Source: Desulfamplus sp. (GTDB taxonomy: Bacteria; Desulfobacterota; Desulfobacteria; Desulfobacterales; Desulfobacteraceae). From it: DNA of 43,517 bases. How positions within the stretch are numbered: the first letter of the stretch is position 1; every line of letters starts with the position of its first letter. A program made the position numbers and the translations under genes. Below, piece after piece: positions 33,987-42,372 of this stretch. The DNA is taken from positions 1-43,517 of the forward strand of contig JADFZO010000017.1 of NCBI GenBank assembly GCA_015232465.1, given 5' to 3'. The notes beneath the pieces were generated by a model, which was not told the origin of the DNA, did no database searches, and was given only the letters and a program-made list of their open reading frames with translations.

Positions 33987-36341
33987 TTATTTAAATTTTC
34001 TTGCTAAATTGCTGTCAATTACATAAATACAGACCTCTTTTGCCCCTTGCTGAGTATATCCAAATTTAGAGACCATGTTGCTGATTAAAAATTCAATGTC
34101 TGTCTTTATACGATTATCATAAGTTTTAAAAAGCGGGGTATCAAAATCTTTAATTGCACGACCAAAATTTTCATTATCAATAAATGGTTCAAGCACCTTT
34201 TTCTTTAAATTATTTATATATTGCTCATGCAGATCATCAAAAAGTTTGGTATCAGCAATATCTTTTCCCTCAATCATTATCTCTCGTGTTAAGGCATTTG
34301 TGGTGTAATCTTTTAGCACATCTTGACGCATCTCTTGGCGTCTTGCATAACTAAAATTACCAGCAAATAGACGGCTCTCAAGGCTCTCAAGAAATGAGTT
34401 GCTTACATGGAGCATCTCTTTAGTAAAAAGGCACTTTTCTGATGAGCCAATCTCAAAATTGACTGCTGAGATGTAGTTTTTTATATCTTTTGCAATCTGA
34501 TCTTCATTGTAGTAGTAGAGCGACTCTTTTACCTGCTGAAGAACATTGTAATCATACATTCGCAATAGAGATTCAAGAAAACCATCTGGTACCATTTTGG
34601 GCATCTCATTCATCAAATTTCTAAAAAATGAGCAGAGTGCTGGCATGTTTATAAGTCTATCCTCTCTTGCAAACCTTGAGTAGAACTGATCAAATATCCT
34701 TATTGAATCTCTGCCTGAAAAACCACTATTTCCCTCTGTATCTGATTCAGCAAGAATTTTTCGCCACATTTTAGATGTTAGAGCCTTTCTATCATCACTA
34801 TCAAGCCACTCTGGAAGAGAGCCTGAATATATCTCCATTTTTAGCAATAGTAGCTGCTCATCGCAATAGAGCCGATATTTAGAGGCATCTCTTATCCACT
34901 CCATAAGGCTCTCTGATCTTGCCTTTAAACGAGAAGAGACAATAATTCTTGCAAAATTCTCCATTACCATTGGCAGAAAATTATCCTCAATATGTCGTCC
35001 AAAAATATTACAATATATCTTTACCTCTGTGTTTATATCAAGAACATAAGGTATATTTATATACTGAATCCTATCTGAAAAAGAGGGAAACTCCTTGATA
35101 TTATTCTTATCTTCTGGATTCATAAGTGCAAGAAAAAGTGAGTTGACACTCTCTTCAATATCTTCAACCTTGTGAACAGCTTCACTGATGATATTATGAA
35201 GCTCCACCATTCTCTCAACATTGTGAGACTTTATATCCATAAGGGCATAGATACCATTATTGGTCTTTGCAAACCTTGAGTAGATATAATGGATAACATT
35301 GCTGTCTCTAAAGAGGTTGTTGATTCTATTTTGAACCATCTGGTTTGTAATGACATTTTGCTGAACAGGGCGATCTCCTGGATTAAATACACTGATTCCA
35401 GCACCAAGTCTGCGGTTAAAGTAGTAGGGGCGAGCATGGAGCATCTCAAATACCCTTGATGGCTCTCCAAGTCTTTCTAACAGAGATTGATAGATAGATT
35501 CACAAATTGTGCAGCATGAGCCGCTAAAGACCCAATCATATTGCTTTTCAGTAAAGAGTCGCCATTTAAACTCATCATTTTTTATGAGCTTGTCTAAAAT
35601 TTTACGTCTGTGGTTTTTTGGGATAATAAGTATTGGGTTGTCGTGCGATATACATGGAATCTCAATGTGCGATGCGTTAAAACCTGTTCCAATGCACTGC
35701 TCTGTAAGCATCTGGTTGGTTTTATCGTTTGGTTTGCCCCCTTTGTTATCAACTTTATGATCTGATTTTTCAATAAGATCAACAAGCCTCTCAATTGCTG
35801 TAACTGTCTCAGCCCTGCCATGACCCCCAAGTGTCTCAATGTCAAGCCTCCAGACAACTTCATAACGCATACCCTCCTCTGTGTTGGCATAGGCTTCAAA
35901 TTTTTTCAAAAGATTATTTAAAAATGTGCTCTTGCCACAACCGTGAGGACCATGAAAAATATAGATTCGGTTCTGTTGAGTACCGTGACGCAAACCCTCC
36001 ATGTGCTTCATAAGACGATTGGCAAATAGCCTATCTGTAAAGTAGGGGTTTTCAGAACCCTCAACAAATAGGCGGCTACAATCGTAGTCAACCAAGGAGA
36101 ACTCGTCCATATCGTTTAAGATTGAATCGTCAGAGACAGTAACATGAGCCTGCATCATATCGTGAAAAACCTGAAAAACATTGCGCAGCATATCTGACGG
36201 TCTTGTCTCAACAAGGGTGAGAAAATTTTTAAAAGTTATTGGCTTTAGCCTTTCGTAATCGCCAATCTCAACATTAAGAAGCTCAACAGCTTCATTAGCT
36301 CGTGTTTTGTCATACTCTATACCAAGGGATTGTGTTGTCAT
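33987..36341 (-). CDS. PrkA-like serine kinase/AAA protein, divergent and long
   Basis: Protein of 784 residues, longer than classical PrkA (about 640). A PrkA-type AAA start is clear: YFTDRLFANRLMKHMEGL leads to Walker A GPHGCGKST at residues 131-139, and a long helical C-terminal part includes YKEV-free regions ending KFGYTQQGAKEVCIYV. An insertion carrying GSCCTIC is unusual and could hold a metal or disulfide. PrkA proteins are AAA-containing kinases or proteases linked to stress and sporulation-type responses, and in E. coli YeaG works with YeaH and SpoVR-like YcgB. Here it directly follows a SpoVR-like gene, with 2 nt between stop and start. The ATG follows GGGAG. Confidence 0.78.
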   Translation of the reverse strand: MTTQSLGIEYDKTRANEAVELLNVEIGDYERLKPITFKNFLTLVETRPSDMLRNVFQVFHDMMQAHVTVSDDSILNDMDEFSLVDYDCSRLFVEGSENPYFTDRLFANRLMKHMEGLRHGTQQNRIYIFHGPHGCGKSTFLNNLLKKFEAYANTEEGMRYEVVWRLDIETLGGHGRAETVTAIERLVDLIEKSDHKVDNKGGKPNDKTNQMLTEQCIGTGFNASHIEIPCISHDNPILIIPKNHRRKILDKLIKNDEFKWRLFTEKQYDWVFSGSCCTICESIYQSLLERLGEPSRVFEMLHARPYYFNRRLGAGISVFNPGDRPVQQNVITNQMVQNRINNLFRDSNVIHYIYSRFAKTNNGIYALMDIKSHNVERMVELHNIISEAVHKVEDIEESVNSLFLALMNPEDKNNIKEFPSFSDRIQYINIPYVLDINTEVKIYCNIFGRHIEDNFLPMVMENFARIIVSSRLKARSESLMEWIRDASKYRLYCDEQLLLLKMEIYSGSLPEWLDSDDRKALTSKMWRKILAESDTEGNSGFSGRDSIRIFDQFYSRFAREDRLINMPALCSFFRNLMNEMPKMVPDGFLESLLRMYDYNVLQQVKESLYYYNEDQIAKDIKNYISAVNFEIGSSEKCLFTKEMLHVSNSFLESLESRLFAGNFSYARRQEMRQDVLKDYTTNALTREIMIEGKDIADTKLFDDLHEQYINNLKKKVLEPFIDNENFGRAIKDFDTPLFKTYDNRIKTDIEFLISNMVSKFGYTQQGAKEVCIYVIDSNLARKFK

Positions 36342-36343
36342 AA

Positions 36344-38119
36344 TCAGTTTATCTCCCTTTTTATCAGCTTACGATTTTCCATAATATACAATACCCGCTT
36401 CCATGCAACTGGCTGTTGCTCTTTTTTAGGTTGTGGCATAGCACCTCCTGAGTGTTGCGGAGATACAGGAGGATTCCAGTAGTTACCAAATCCCTGTTGA
36501 GCCTTGTTGTTAGCAAGATAAGGCTCGCTTGTCTCAAGCCTGACAGAGCGTCCCCAGAGATACTCAAGTCCTATCATTGTGTTCTCAATGTAATCAACTT
36601 TCAGAGGCTTTTCCTCAAACTTGTGCACCAAATAAAGAGGTCCTTGCTGAGTCTTTTCATGGTTTACATAGATAACAGGGGGGTGATAGAGCGTATCTAT
36701 AAGCATCTGTTTATAATCTTCTGCTTTTCGTGACTTTATGTAGTATTGCCAAGACATTCGTTCGCGATTAAGGCGTTTTCCTGATACAAACAGTTTATGT
36801 TTGTCAATGAACTCTTGATCTATGTAGCTGTTTATAAAGGTAAAATCACATAAATTCTCTCGTATAGAAAAGATACGATCAAAGCCTCTTTTCTTATCCG
36901 CCTTGATATTTATTGCTTTGGCTTTTGCCTCTACACTATTTAAGTGGCAATCTTTTGAGCTGCACGTATCTAACATATTATATCTCTTGCGTTTGATAGC
37001 ATCATGGGTATTGATATAATCCCACGAGTAACAGCCACGCTCCTCCATATCCATTATGTGGTAAAAAAGACGCATTCCAAGTGCGTAGGGGTTAAGCCCA
37101 ACCTTTGGCATGGCTGTAACTCCAGCATTGACTTTGGCAAAATCGACCTCATGCCCCTTTATCCTATCATCTTGCATAAAGAGCATCTCATGCCAGATAC
37201 TTGCCCAACCCTCATTCATTATTTTACTTCTTATCTGTGGCTGAAAAAAGATAGATGTGTTTCGCACAATCTCCATGATTGATTTCATCCACTCATTCTC
37301 CTCTTTTTGTAAAAATGCAGAGTGGTTGATAATATACTGCATTACATCAAAAGAGTTATCTGGTTTTTTTTCGATATGTCTTTTATAAAAAGCATCAAAT
37401 TCAGGGTATTTTATTCTAACATCTATTAAAAAGTCATCTTCTGATATATTAATCTTCTCTCCATTGCCTTTGGCTCTACCCATTTTATTGTATCGATCGA
37501 TCTCTTTTAAATACTCATTTTGGGAGGCTTTTTTCTCTTTTTGCAAAAATAGATCAAAATAGTAGTCAAGTTTGTTAATCACCCTTCTATCATCTGGCAT
37601 TACAACATCAGATACAGCCTTGTGATAGCCAACAAGATTGTCAATTCCCCTTGCAAATTCAATAACATAATCAACCCACCTGCCTTTTTCAGAGCGATAT
37701 TTTGCAATAAGCCTTTTGTCGGCAAGAGCTTGTCCATTAAAATCGTAATCCCAAGTGTGTTTAAAAAAGAGGTTATTTTGAAAAAAATCAATATGAGCTA
37801 AAACATGATAAAAGATCATCACATTTAACCAGTCAGGGTTATTGTCATTATAAAATGAGATAGGAGGTCTTGTATTGATAACAGTTTCGTAAGGGTTGCT
37901 TGGATAGAGTTCATACATACCTTTACCTGAAATTACCCTAACATCATGGACCCAGTAATCGTAAAGTGTTGGTATCATCACCTTAGGGCTAAGTTCAATC
38001 ATATCTCTGTTGGTAACAATATATTCAAGAGACTCATCTTCAAACGAAAGTCCTGCATCTCTTGCCCTCTTTTTGCACCCCTCCATGATCCCTTTGACAT
38101 GCTGATCTATTATTTCCAT
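36344..38119 (-). CDS. SpoVR-family protein
   Basis: SpoVR-like protein of 591 residues, longer than typical (about 500). Family features are YELYPSNPYETVINTRPPISF, HVLAHIDFFQNN and a WASIWHEMLF-type segment. The C terminus adds a proline- and glutamine-rich linker (PPVSPQHSGG, QPKKEQQP). SpoVR proteins are of unknown biochemical function; their genes commonly lie with a PrkA-like kinase and a YeaH-type VWA protein. Here a PrkA-like gene follows by 2 nt, but no YeaH-type protein is adjacent; the MoxR-VWA pair lies about 2.2 kb past the end of the PrkA-like gene. AGGAG precedes the ATG at 38119. Confidence 0.85.
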   Translation of the reverse strand: MEIIDQHVKGIMEGCKKRARDAGLSFEDESLEYIVTNRDMIELSPKVMIPTLYDYWVHDVRVISGKGMYELYPSNPYETVINTRPPISFYNDNNPDWLNVMIFYHVLAHIDFFQNNLFFKHTWDYDFNGQALADKRLIAKYRSEKGRWVDYVIEFARGIDNLVGYHKAVSDVVMPDDRRVINKLDYYFDLFLQKEKKASQNEYLKEIDRYNKMGRAKGNGEKINISEDDFLIDVRIKYPEFDAFYKRHIEKKPDNSFDVMQYIINHSAFLQKEENEWMKSIMEIVRNTSIFFQPQIRSKIMNEGWASIWHEMLFMQDDRIKGHEVDFAKVNAGVTAMPKVGLNPYALGMRLFYHIMDMEERGCYSWDYINTHDAIKRKRYNMLDTCSSKDCHLNSVEAKAKAINIKADKKRGFDRIFSIRENLCDFTFINSYIDQEFIDKHKLFVSGKRLNRERMSWQYYIKSRKAEDYKQMLIDTLYHPPVIYVNHEKTQQGPLYLVHKFEEKPLKVDYIENTMIGLEYLWGRSVRLETSEPYLANNKAQQGFGNYWNPPVSPQHSGGAMPQPKKEQQPVAWKRVLYIMENRKLIKREIN

Positions 38120-38266
38120 GAAACTCTCCTTATTTTATGATTGTTTGAACTCATCAATTGATCAGTTTTACAAATATTTCTCACAGCGTCAACTATATTA
38201 CCACAGCTCCCATTAATTAATTACCCACTCTTATTAGATGACTGATTTACTTTTTAGTTTATAACA

Positions 38267-38275
38267 TGGTATAAT
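38267..38275 (+). promoter_or_regulatory. Extended -10 promoter of rfbD
   Basis: TGGTATAAT is an extended -10 element about 70 nt before the rfbD ATG. A weak -35 TTTACT lies at 38246-38251, 18 bp upstream. The gap 38120-38344 between the divergent SpoVR-like gene and rfbD holds nothing else that I can identify. Confidence 0.5.
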
Positions 38276-38344
38276 TTTTTTAAATTGATGAAAAGCAGAT
38301 TTTACCATTAAAATAAATCCGTTATAGTTGAGGAGATATTAATT

Positions 38345-39235
38345 ATGAAACTGTTGATATTTGGAGGAAACGGTCAGCTTGGTTGGGATTGTCAACGGGT
38401 TTTTAGCAAAGAGAATGAGGTTTTAGCCTATGATCTTCCAAACCTTGATATTACAGACAAAGAGGCTGTCAATTCAACTATAAAATCACTCATGCCAGAT
38501 GTTGTTATAAACTGTGCAGCTTATACCCAAGTTGATAAGTGCGAAACAGAGCAAGCAATCGCCAAAACTGTAAATGCCGATGGACCAGAGTTTATTGCTC
38601 AAGCATGTAAAGAGATAAATGCAACAGTAGTGCATATCTCTACTGATTATGTTTTTGATGGGGCAAAAGAGCCTCCCCTATCATACACAGAGCAAGATGA
38701 GGTCAATCCTCTATCTGTCTATGGCAAGACCAAACTTGAAGGGGAGCAAAGGGTTGCACAGATAATGCAAAACCATATAATTGTTAGAACAGCATGGTTA
38801 TATGGAATTAATGGTAATAACTTTCTTAAAACAATGCTAAAATTGGCACTTTTAACACCAGATAGAGAGATAAAGGTTGTAAATGATCAGTTTGGCTCAC
38901 CAACTTGGTCTTTGCGTCTTGCCCTTCAGATAGAGAGAATTTTAAATATAAATGGTCAAGGCATTTACCATGCTACTGCAGAAGGGTACTGCTCATGGTA
39001 TGAACTTGCACTCTATTTTTTAAAGCAGATGGGAATCAAAGCCAATATTGTTCCATGTTCAACAAAAGAGTATCCTGTTGCTGCAAAACGTCCCGCCAAC
39101 TCAATTCTTGACAATAGAAGGCTAAAAAATTCTGATAATAACCTTATGACTGGCTGGCGATATGGGCTTGATAATTTTGTAGCTCGATTTGGTCAGCAGC
39201 TAATTGATGAGATTAAGGCAAATCGCAATAAATAG
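38345..39235 (+). CDS. rfbD: dTDP-4-dehydrorhamnose reductase
   Basis: NAD(P)H-dependent short-chain reductase of 296 residues that makes dTDP-L-rhamnose, the last step of that pathway for cell-surface polysaccharide. The Rossmann motif GGNGQLG is at residues 7-13, NCAAYTQVDKCETE and VHISTDYVFDG are RmlD signatures, and the catalytic YxxxK is in VYGKTKLEGE. VVNDQFGSPTW and YHATAEGYCSWYE complete the family. The other rhamnose genes (rfbA, rfbB, rfbC) are not in the window. A GAGGAG ribosome site precedes the ATG. Confidence 0.93.
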   Translation: MKLLIFGGNGQLGWDCQRVFSKENEVLAYDLPNLDITDKEAVNSTIKSLMPDVVINCAAYTQVDKCETEQAIAKTVNADGPEFIAQACKEINATVVHISTDYVFDGAKEPPLSYTEQDEVNPLSVYGKTKLEGEQRVAQIMQNHIIVRTAWLYGINGNNFLKTMLKLALLTPDREIKVVNDQFGSPTWSLRLALQIERILNINGQGIYHATAEGYCSWYELALYFLKQMGIKANIVPCSTKEYPVAAKRPANSILDNRRLKNSDNNLMTGWRYGLDNFVARFGQQLIDEIKANRNK

Positions 39236-39269
39236 ATAAGGTTTTAGTGCTCTTTAAAATCTTAACTTT

Positions 39270-39776
39270 TTACTCTAAAATGTGCTTTATAATGTGTCCA
39301 AGCTCTGGAAAAATAAGCGAATTACAGGCAAGTTTGCACCCATTAAGGCTACCTGGCATACAAAATATGACTGTCTGACCGATTATTCCAGCAGTAGCTC
39401 TTGACATAATGGCTGCTGAATCGATCTCCTCAAAGCTCAACTGGGCAAAAAGCACGCCAAATGAGGTGAGGGTCTTAGCAAACATTGGCGATAGAGCCTC
39501 GATAGTTACATCTTTGGGGCTAATGCCAGTTCCGCCTGAGATAAGTATTGCATGTGGAGAGACCTTTTCAACTACATGCTCAACCATTGAGCGAATAGCA
39601 GCAATATCATCAGTAACTACATGGTGCACAACAACCTCATGCCCCTCTTTTTTAGCCTGCTGCTTTATCCATGCTCCGCTTTTATCTTCGTTAATTCCCC
39701 TTGTTGTAGATACAGATATAACTGCAATTTTAAGATTCTTAGGTGTCTGCTGCTTATGTAAAAGTGTTCCCATCAT
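39270..39776 (-). CDS. moaB: Molybdopterin biosynthesis protein MoaB/MogA family
   Basis: Protein of 168 residues of the MoaB/MogA family. VISVSTTRGINEDKSG at the N terminus and ILISGGTGISPKDVT, whose GGTG binds molybdopterin, are decisive; MSRATAGIIGQTVIFCMPGS follows. MoaB/MogA adenylates molybdopterin before metal insertion, supplying Mo or W cofactor to enzymes such as formate dehydrogenase. Two adjacent in-frame ATG codons lie at 39776 and 39773; AGGAAG upstream can serve either. It begins 1 nt after the pyrR stop, so the two are co-transcribed. Confidence 0.92.
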   Translation of the reverse strand: MMGTLLHKQQTPKNLKIAVISVSTTRGINEDKSGAWIKQQAKKEGHEVVVHHVVTDDIAAIRSMVEHVVEKVSPHAILISGGTGISPKDVTIEALSPMFAKTLTSFGVLFAQLSFEEIDSAAIMSRATAGIIGQTVIFCMPGSLNGCKLACNSLIFPELGHIIKHILE

Positions 39777-40313
39777 CTAATCTTCCTGTTCAATAAAAAC
39801 GCTATCTTTGCCATCACATTCAACCAAAGAGACATTTATAGTCTCAGCATGACGAGTATCCACAGATACACCTTTATAATCAGCCTGAATCGGAAGCTCT
39901 CTGTGTCCCCTATCAACTAAAACTGCCAACTCAATAATTGATGGTCTGCCAAAATCCATCAATGCATCAAGTGCTGCCCTGATAGTTCTACCAGTAAATA
40001 GCACATCATCAACAAGGATTATCTTTTTGTTGTCAACAGAGAAGGCTATTTTAGATGGTCGCACAATAGGTTGATGGCTTATTCTTGTCCAATCATCACG
40101 GTAGAGGTTAATATCCATTGCACCAACTGGCACATCTTCGCCCTCTATCTGTAAAATTTTCTTTTGAATCCTCTTTGCAATAAAATCTCCTCGCGTAATA
40201 ATTCCTGCTAACGCAAGATTTTTAACCCCTTTGTGAGCCTCTATAATCTCGTAGGACATCCTTGTAAGTGCCCTCTCCATATCTTCAGCATCAAAAATAA
40301 TTTTCTGTTTCAT
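39777..40313 (-). CDS. pyrR: PyrR-type uracil phosphoribosyltransferase/pyrimidine regulator
   Basis: Phosphoribosyltransferase of 178 residues. The PRPP-binding motif VLVDDVLFTGRTIRAALDAL is clear, and the N terminus DAEDMERALTRMSYEI and AGIITRGDFIAKRI match PyrR. PyrR in Gram-positives binds pyr mRNA to control attenuation and has weak uracil phosphoribosyltransferase activity. Outside Firmicutes the RNA-binding role is not established, so the enzymatic activity may be the main function here. No pyr genes or pyr-type leader are visible next to it. moaB follows by 1 nt. The ribosome site is weak (AAGG). Confidence 0.9.
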   Translation of the reverse strand: MKQKIIFDAEDMERALTRMSYEIIEAHKGVKNLALAGIITRGDFIAKRIQKKILQIEGEDVPVGAMDINLYRDDWTRISHQPIVRPSKIAFSVDNKKIILVDDVLFTGRTIRAALDALMDFGRPSIIELAVLVDRGHRELPIQADYKGVSVDTRHAETINVSLVECDGKDSVFIEQED

Positions 40314-40603
40314 TATACTTTAAGCCTTAAAAATAATTTGCCATGTTAAGAAAATAGTAACCTTTAACTACGCTTGCATTATGAATAAAAGGAGTTATCA
40401 CTTTTTTTAATAATCAGCAATCTTTGATTTTAAGTTTTATCTTAAACAGATTTTTGTTGCTATTGACAATAGGGTTCACAAATCTTGATTAGACAAATTT
40501 TTTACTTGATTTTTTATAGCCTCCTTTATATCCATTGTTTTCACTTATTATAAGAGATGCGTTTATTGTAGTTAAAAACTGAAAATCTTTAGGAGATGTT
40601 TTT
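40314..40603. other. 290-nt divergent gap between pyrR and the small coiled-coil gene
   Basis: AT-rich and non-coding. A TTGACA lies at 40463-40468 on the plus strand, but no convincing -10 follows at 16-18 bp. I see no pyr-type attenuator or riboswitch structure. Confidence 0.4.
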
Positions 40604-40825
40604 ATGCCAACATTGGAAGAGAGGGGAGCAGAGACCCAAGCAGAGCTGAAAAAAAGATTAAAATCAAGAGCAAAAGAGTTAGGAATTAACTGTGCTTTTG
40701 CTGAATATATAGAGATGATGGAAAAATATCTTTTAACCCTTGAGAGGCGAGTAAAAAGAATTGAGAGAAGACACAACTACAACAGCGATGATCTTTTGAG
40801 CATGGAGGGAGAGGAGATTAGGTAA
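40604..40825 (+). CDS. Small charged helical protein, unknown function
   Basis: Protein of 73 residues, very rich in Lys, Arg and Glu. It is almost wholly helical, with a heptad-like middle part (IEMMEKYLLTLERRVKRIE) suggesting a short coiled coil. An AGGAG ribosome site precedes the ATG, and a clear terminator follows the stop, so it is likely a real gene. I do not recognise a family. Its neighbours (pyrR and a ferritin-like gene, both opposite) give no clue. Confidence 0.7.
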   Translation: MPTLEERGAETQAELKKRLKSRAKELGINCAFAEYIEMMEKYLLTLERRVKRIERRHNYNSDDLLSMEGEEIR

Positions 40826-40840
40826 TCTGCTGAATTTTTT

Positions 40841-40870
40841 AAGCCCCTCTTGCTTTAAAGAGGGGCTTTT
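40841..40870 (+). terminator. Rho-independent terminator after the small helical gene
   Basis: AAGCCCCTCTT (40841-40851) pairs with AAGAGGGGCTT (40858-40868), an 11-bp perfect stem with a 6-nt loop, followed by a short T run. It lies in the gap between the plus-strand small gene and the minus-strand ferritin-like gene. Confidence 0.88.
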
Positions 40871-40881
40871 ATTGAGACTAT

Positions 40882-41373
40882 TTAGCTTAATTTTTTTAGA
40901 AATGTATTTAGCTGGGCAATATGCTTTTGTTCCTCTTTAATTATATCATCAATCTTCTCTTGACCATATTTTGGAGGCAGAAGATTTCTTATCCCCAAAT
41001 AGAACAATATTGACTCTTTTTCAAGACCAATGGCAATATTTAAAATATCCTTCATGGGTTGATTTTCAGTTAGGCTCTCTGTAACCTTAGGGTCACCCTC
41101 GCCGCCGTGAGCGTCAGCCATAGCAGAAAGATAAAGCCCAAGCTCATCTTGCGGATCAAAAACTGTGCTGCTCTTATCCATTTCAGAAAGCTCTTTTCTC
41201 ATCTTCTCAAAAGATGTTTTGTGGTTATCCTCAACCTTTGCAAGCTGCTGCAAAAATTTTTGATTCTCCTCATCTTTTTGAAGAGAAGCTGCTTTTCTGT
41301 AAAATGCTGCTCCATTCTCTTCAATCCTTATTGCTACTGCAAAAATTTCATCTGCGTTAAAGTTGTAAGCCAT
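40882..41373 (-). CDS. Ferritin-like (rubrerythrin-type) diiron protein
   Basis: Protein of 163 residues with a four-helix ferritin-like domain. Ligand-rich motifs are visible: IRIEENGAAFYRKA, KVEDNHKTSFEKM, IGLEKESILFYLGI and IKEEQKHIAQLN, giving the paired Glu and ExxH pattern of rubrerythrin. There is no rubredoxin-like C-terminal CxxC domain, so it is a domain-only member. Such proteins reduce peroxide or handle iron in anaerobes. AAGGAG lies before the ATG. It pairs in theme, but not by position, with the rhodanese-ferritin fusion at 7720-8577. Confidence 0.88.
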   Translation of the reverse strand: MAYNFNADEIFAVAIRIEENGAAFYRKAASLQKDEENQKFLQQLAKVEDNHKTSFEKMRKELSEMDKSSTVFDPQDELGLYLSAMADAHGGEGDPKVTESLTENQPMKDILNIAIGLEKESILFYLGIRNLLPPKYGQEKIDDIIKEEQKHIAQLNTFLKKLS

Positions 41374-41431
41374 TTTTTTATTCTCCTTGTTGTTAAAGTG
41401 TGTAACTAAATTATACTACTTTTGTTCATTT

Positions 41432-42334
41432 TTAACTTCTTGGGTGAGCCTTATCATAAACCTCCATCAGTTTGTCAATGGTTACGTGGGTGTAAATCTG
41501 AGTTGTAGATAGGTTGGCGTGCCCTAAAATCTCCTGTATGCCACGAAGATCAGCCCCAGCATCAAGCATGTGCGTTGCAAATGAGTGCCTAAGAGTATGA
41601 GGAGATACATGCATTTTAAGGCTACAATCATTTACAATCTTTTCAAGAATACGTCTCATAGAGCGATCTGTCAGACGTGTCAAATTTTTGTTCAAAAAAA
41701 GTGGAGTAAAACGGTGCCCAAGTGTGTATCGATACTGTAAAATCGCATTTAGTGCCCTCTCTCCAACAGGCACAACCCTATCTTTGCCCCCCTTGCCTGA
41801 TAAAATTTTGATAAACCGCCGATCAAAATCAATATCATCAAAGTTAAGGGCAGCCATTTCAGATATTCGCATACCTGTTGAGTAAAAGGTCTCGATAATT
41901 GCAAGGTTTCGTTTTCCAAATAGCGAGTCTGCCTCAATTGAGTCAAGAAGAAAAAAAATATCATCTACAGTCAAAAAATCTGGTATCTTACGGGGAGATT
42001 TTGGCATTGGGACTCTATCTGCTGGATTTAATTCAATCACGCCCCCTCTAACAAGATTGTTAAAAAAAGATTTTAAAGCTGACAACTTTCTTGAAATTGA
42101 ACTCTTTTTGATTCCACTACTGGCAATATGGGCAATATAATCTCTGGCTATATTTTTGTAATCTTGACGAATAAGCTCAAGAAATAGCTCATCTGTCATC
42201 TCAACTTTAGAGTCTCTCTCGTGAAGATAATTTATATAATCGTTTATATCATTTTTATAGGCAACAATAGTATGTTTAGAGTAGCCTTTTTCAGCCTCAA
42301 GCATATCAAGAAATGATTTTAAAATTGGTAGCAT
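41432..42334 (-). CDS. xerC: Tyrosine recombinase, XerC/XerD type
   Basis: Site-specific recombinase of 300 residues, the length of Xer proteins. The N-terminal SAM-like domain is followed by a catalytic domain with all key residues: Arg156 in STGMRISEM, Lys181 in GKGGK, His246 and Arg249 in SPHTLRHSF, His272 in LGHANLSTTQ and nucleophile Tyr281. Xer proteins resolve chromosome dimers at dif. XerC fits the N-terminal layout, but XerC and XerD are hard to tell apart. It lies after the UDG-like gene and coaBC, probably in one operon, which is a common housekeeping context rather than a mobile element. GAGG precedes the ATG. Confidence 0.9.
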   Translation of the reverse strand: MLPILKSFLDMLEAEKGYSKHTIVAYKNDINDYINYLHERDSKVEMTDELFLELIRQDYKNIARDYIAHIASSGIKKSSISRKLSALKSFFNNLVRGGVIELNPADRVPMPKSPRKIPDFLTVDDIFFLLDSIEADSLFGKRNLAIIETFYSTGMRISEMAALNFDDIDFDRRFIKILSGKGGKDRVVPVGERALNAILQYRYTLGHRFTPLFLNKNLTRLTDRSMRRILEKIVNDCSLKMHVSPHTLRHSFATHMLDAGADLRGIQEILGHANLSTTQIYTHVTIDKLMEVYDKAHPRS

Positions 42335-42372
42335 TTATAAAACCTCATTTTAGCAATCCTCACTGGAAAGTA

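Noticed and set aside
40463-40491. TTGACA as part of a promoter for the 73-residue protein gene
   Set aside because: No reasonable -10 element lies 16-18 bp downstream.
41432-42334. Phage or integrative-element integrase
   Set aside because: The recombinase has Xer length and sits in a housekeeping operon with coaBC; no attachment-site repeats or phage genes are nearby.
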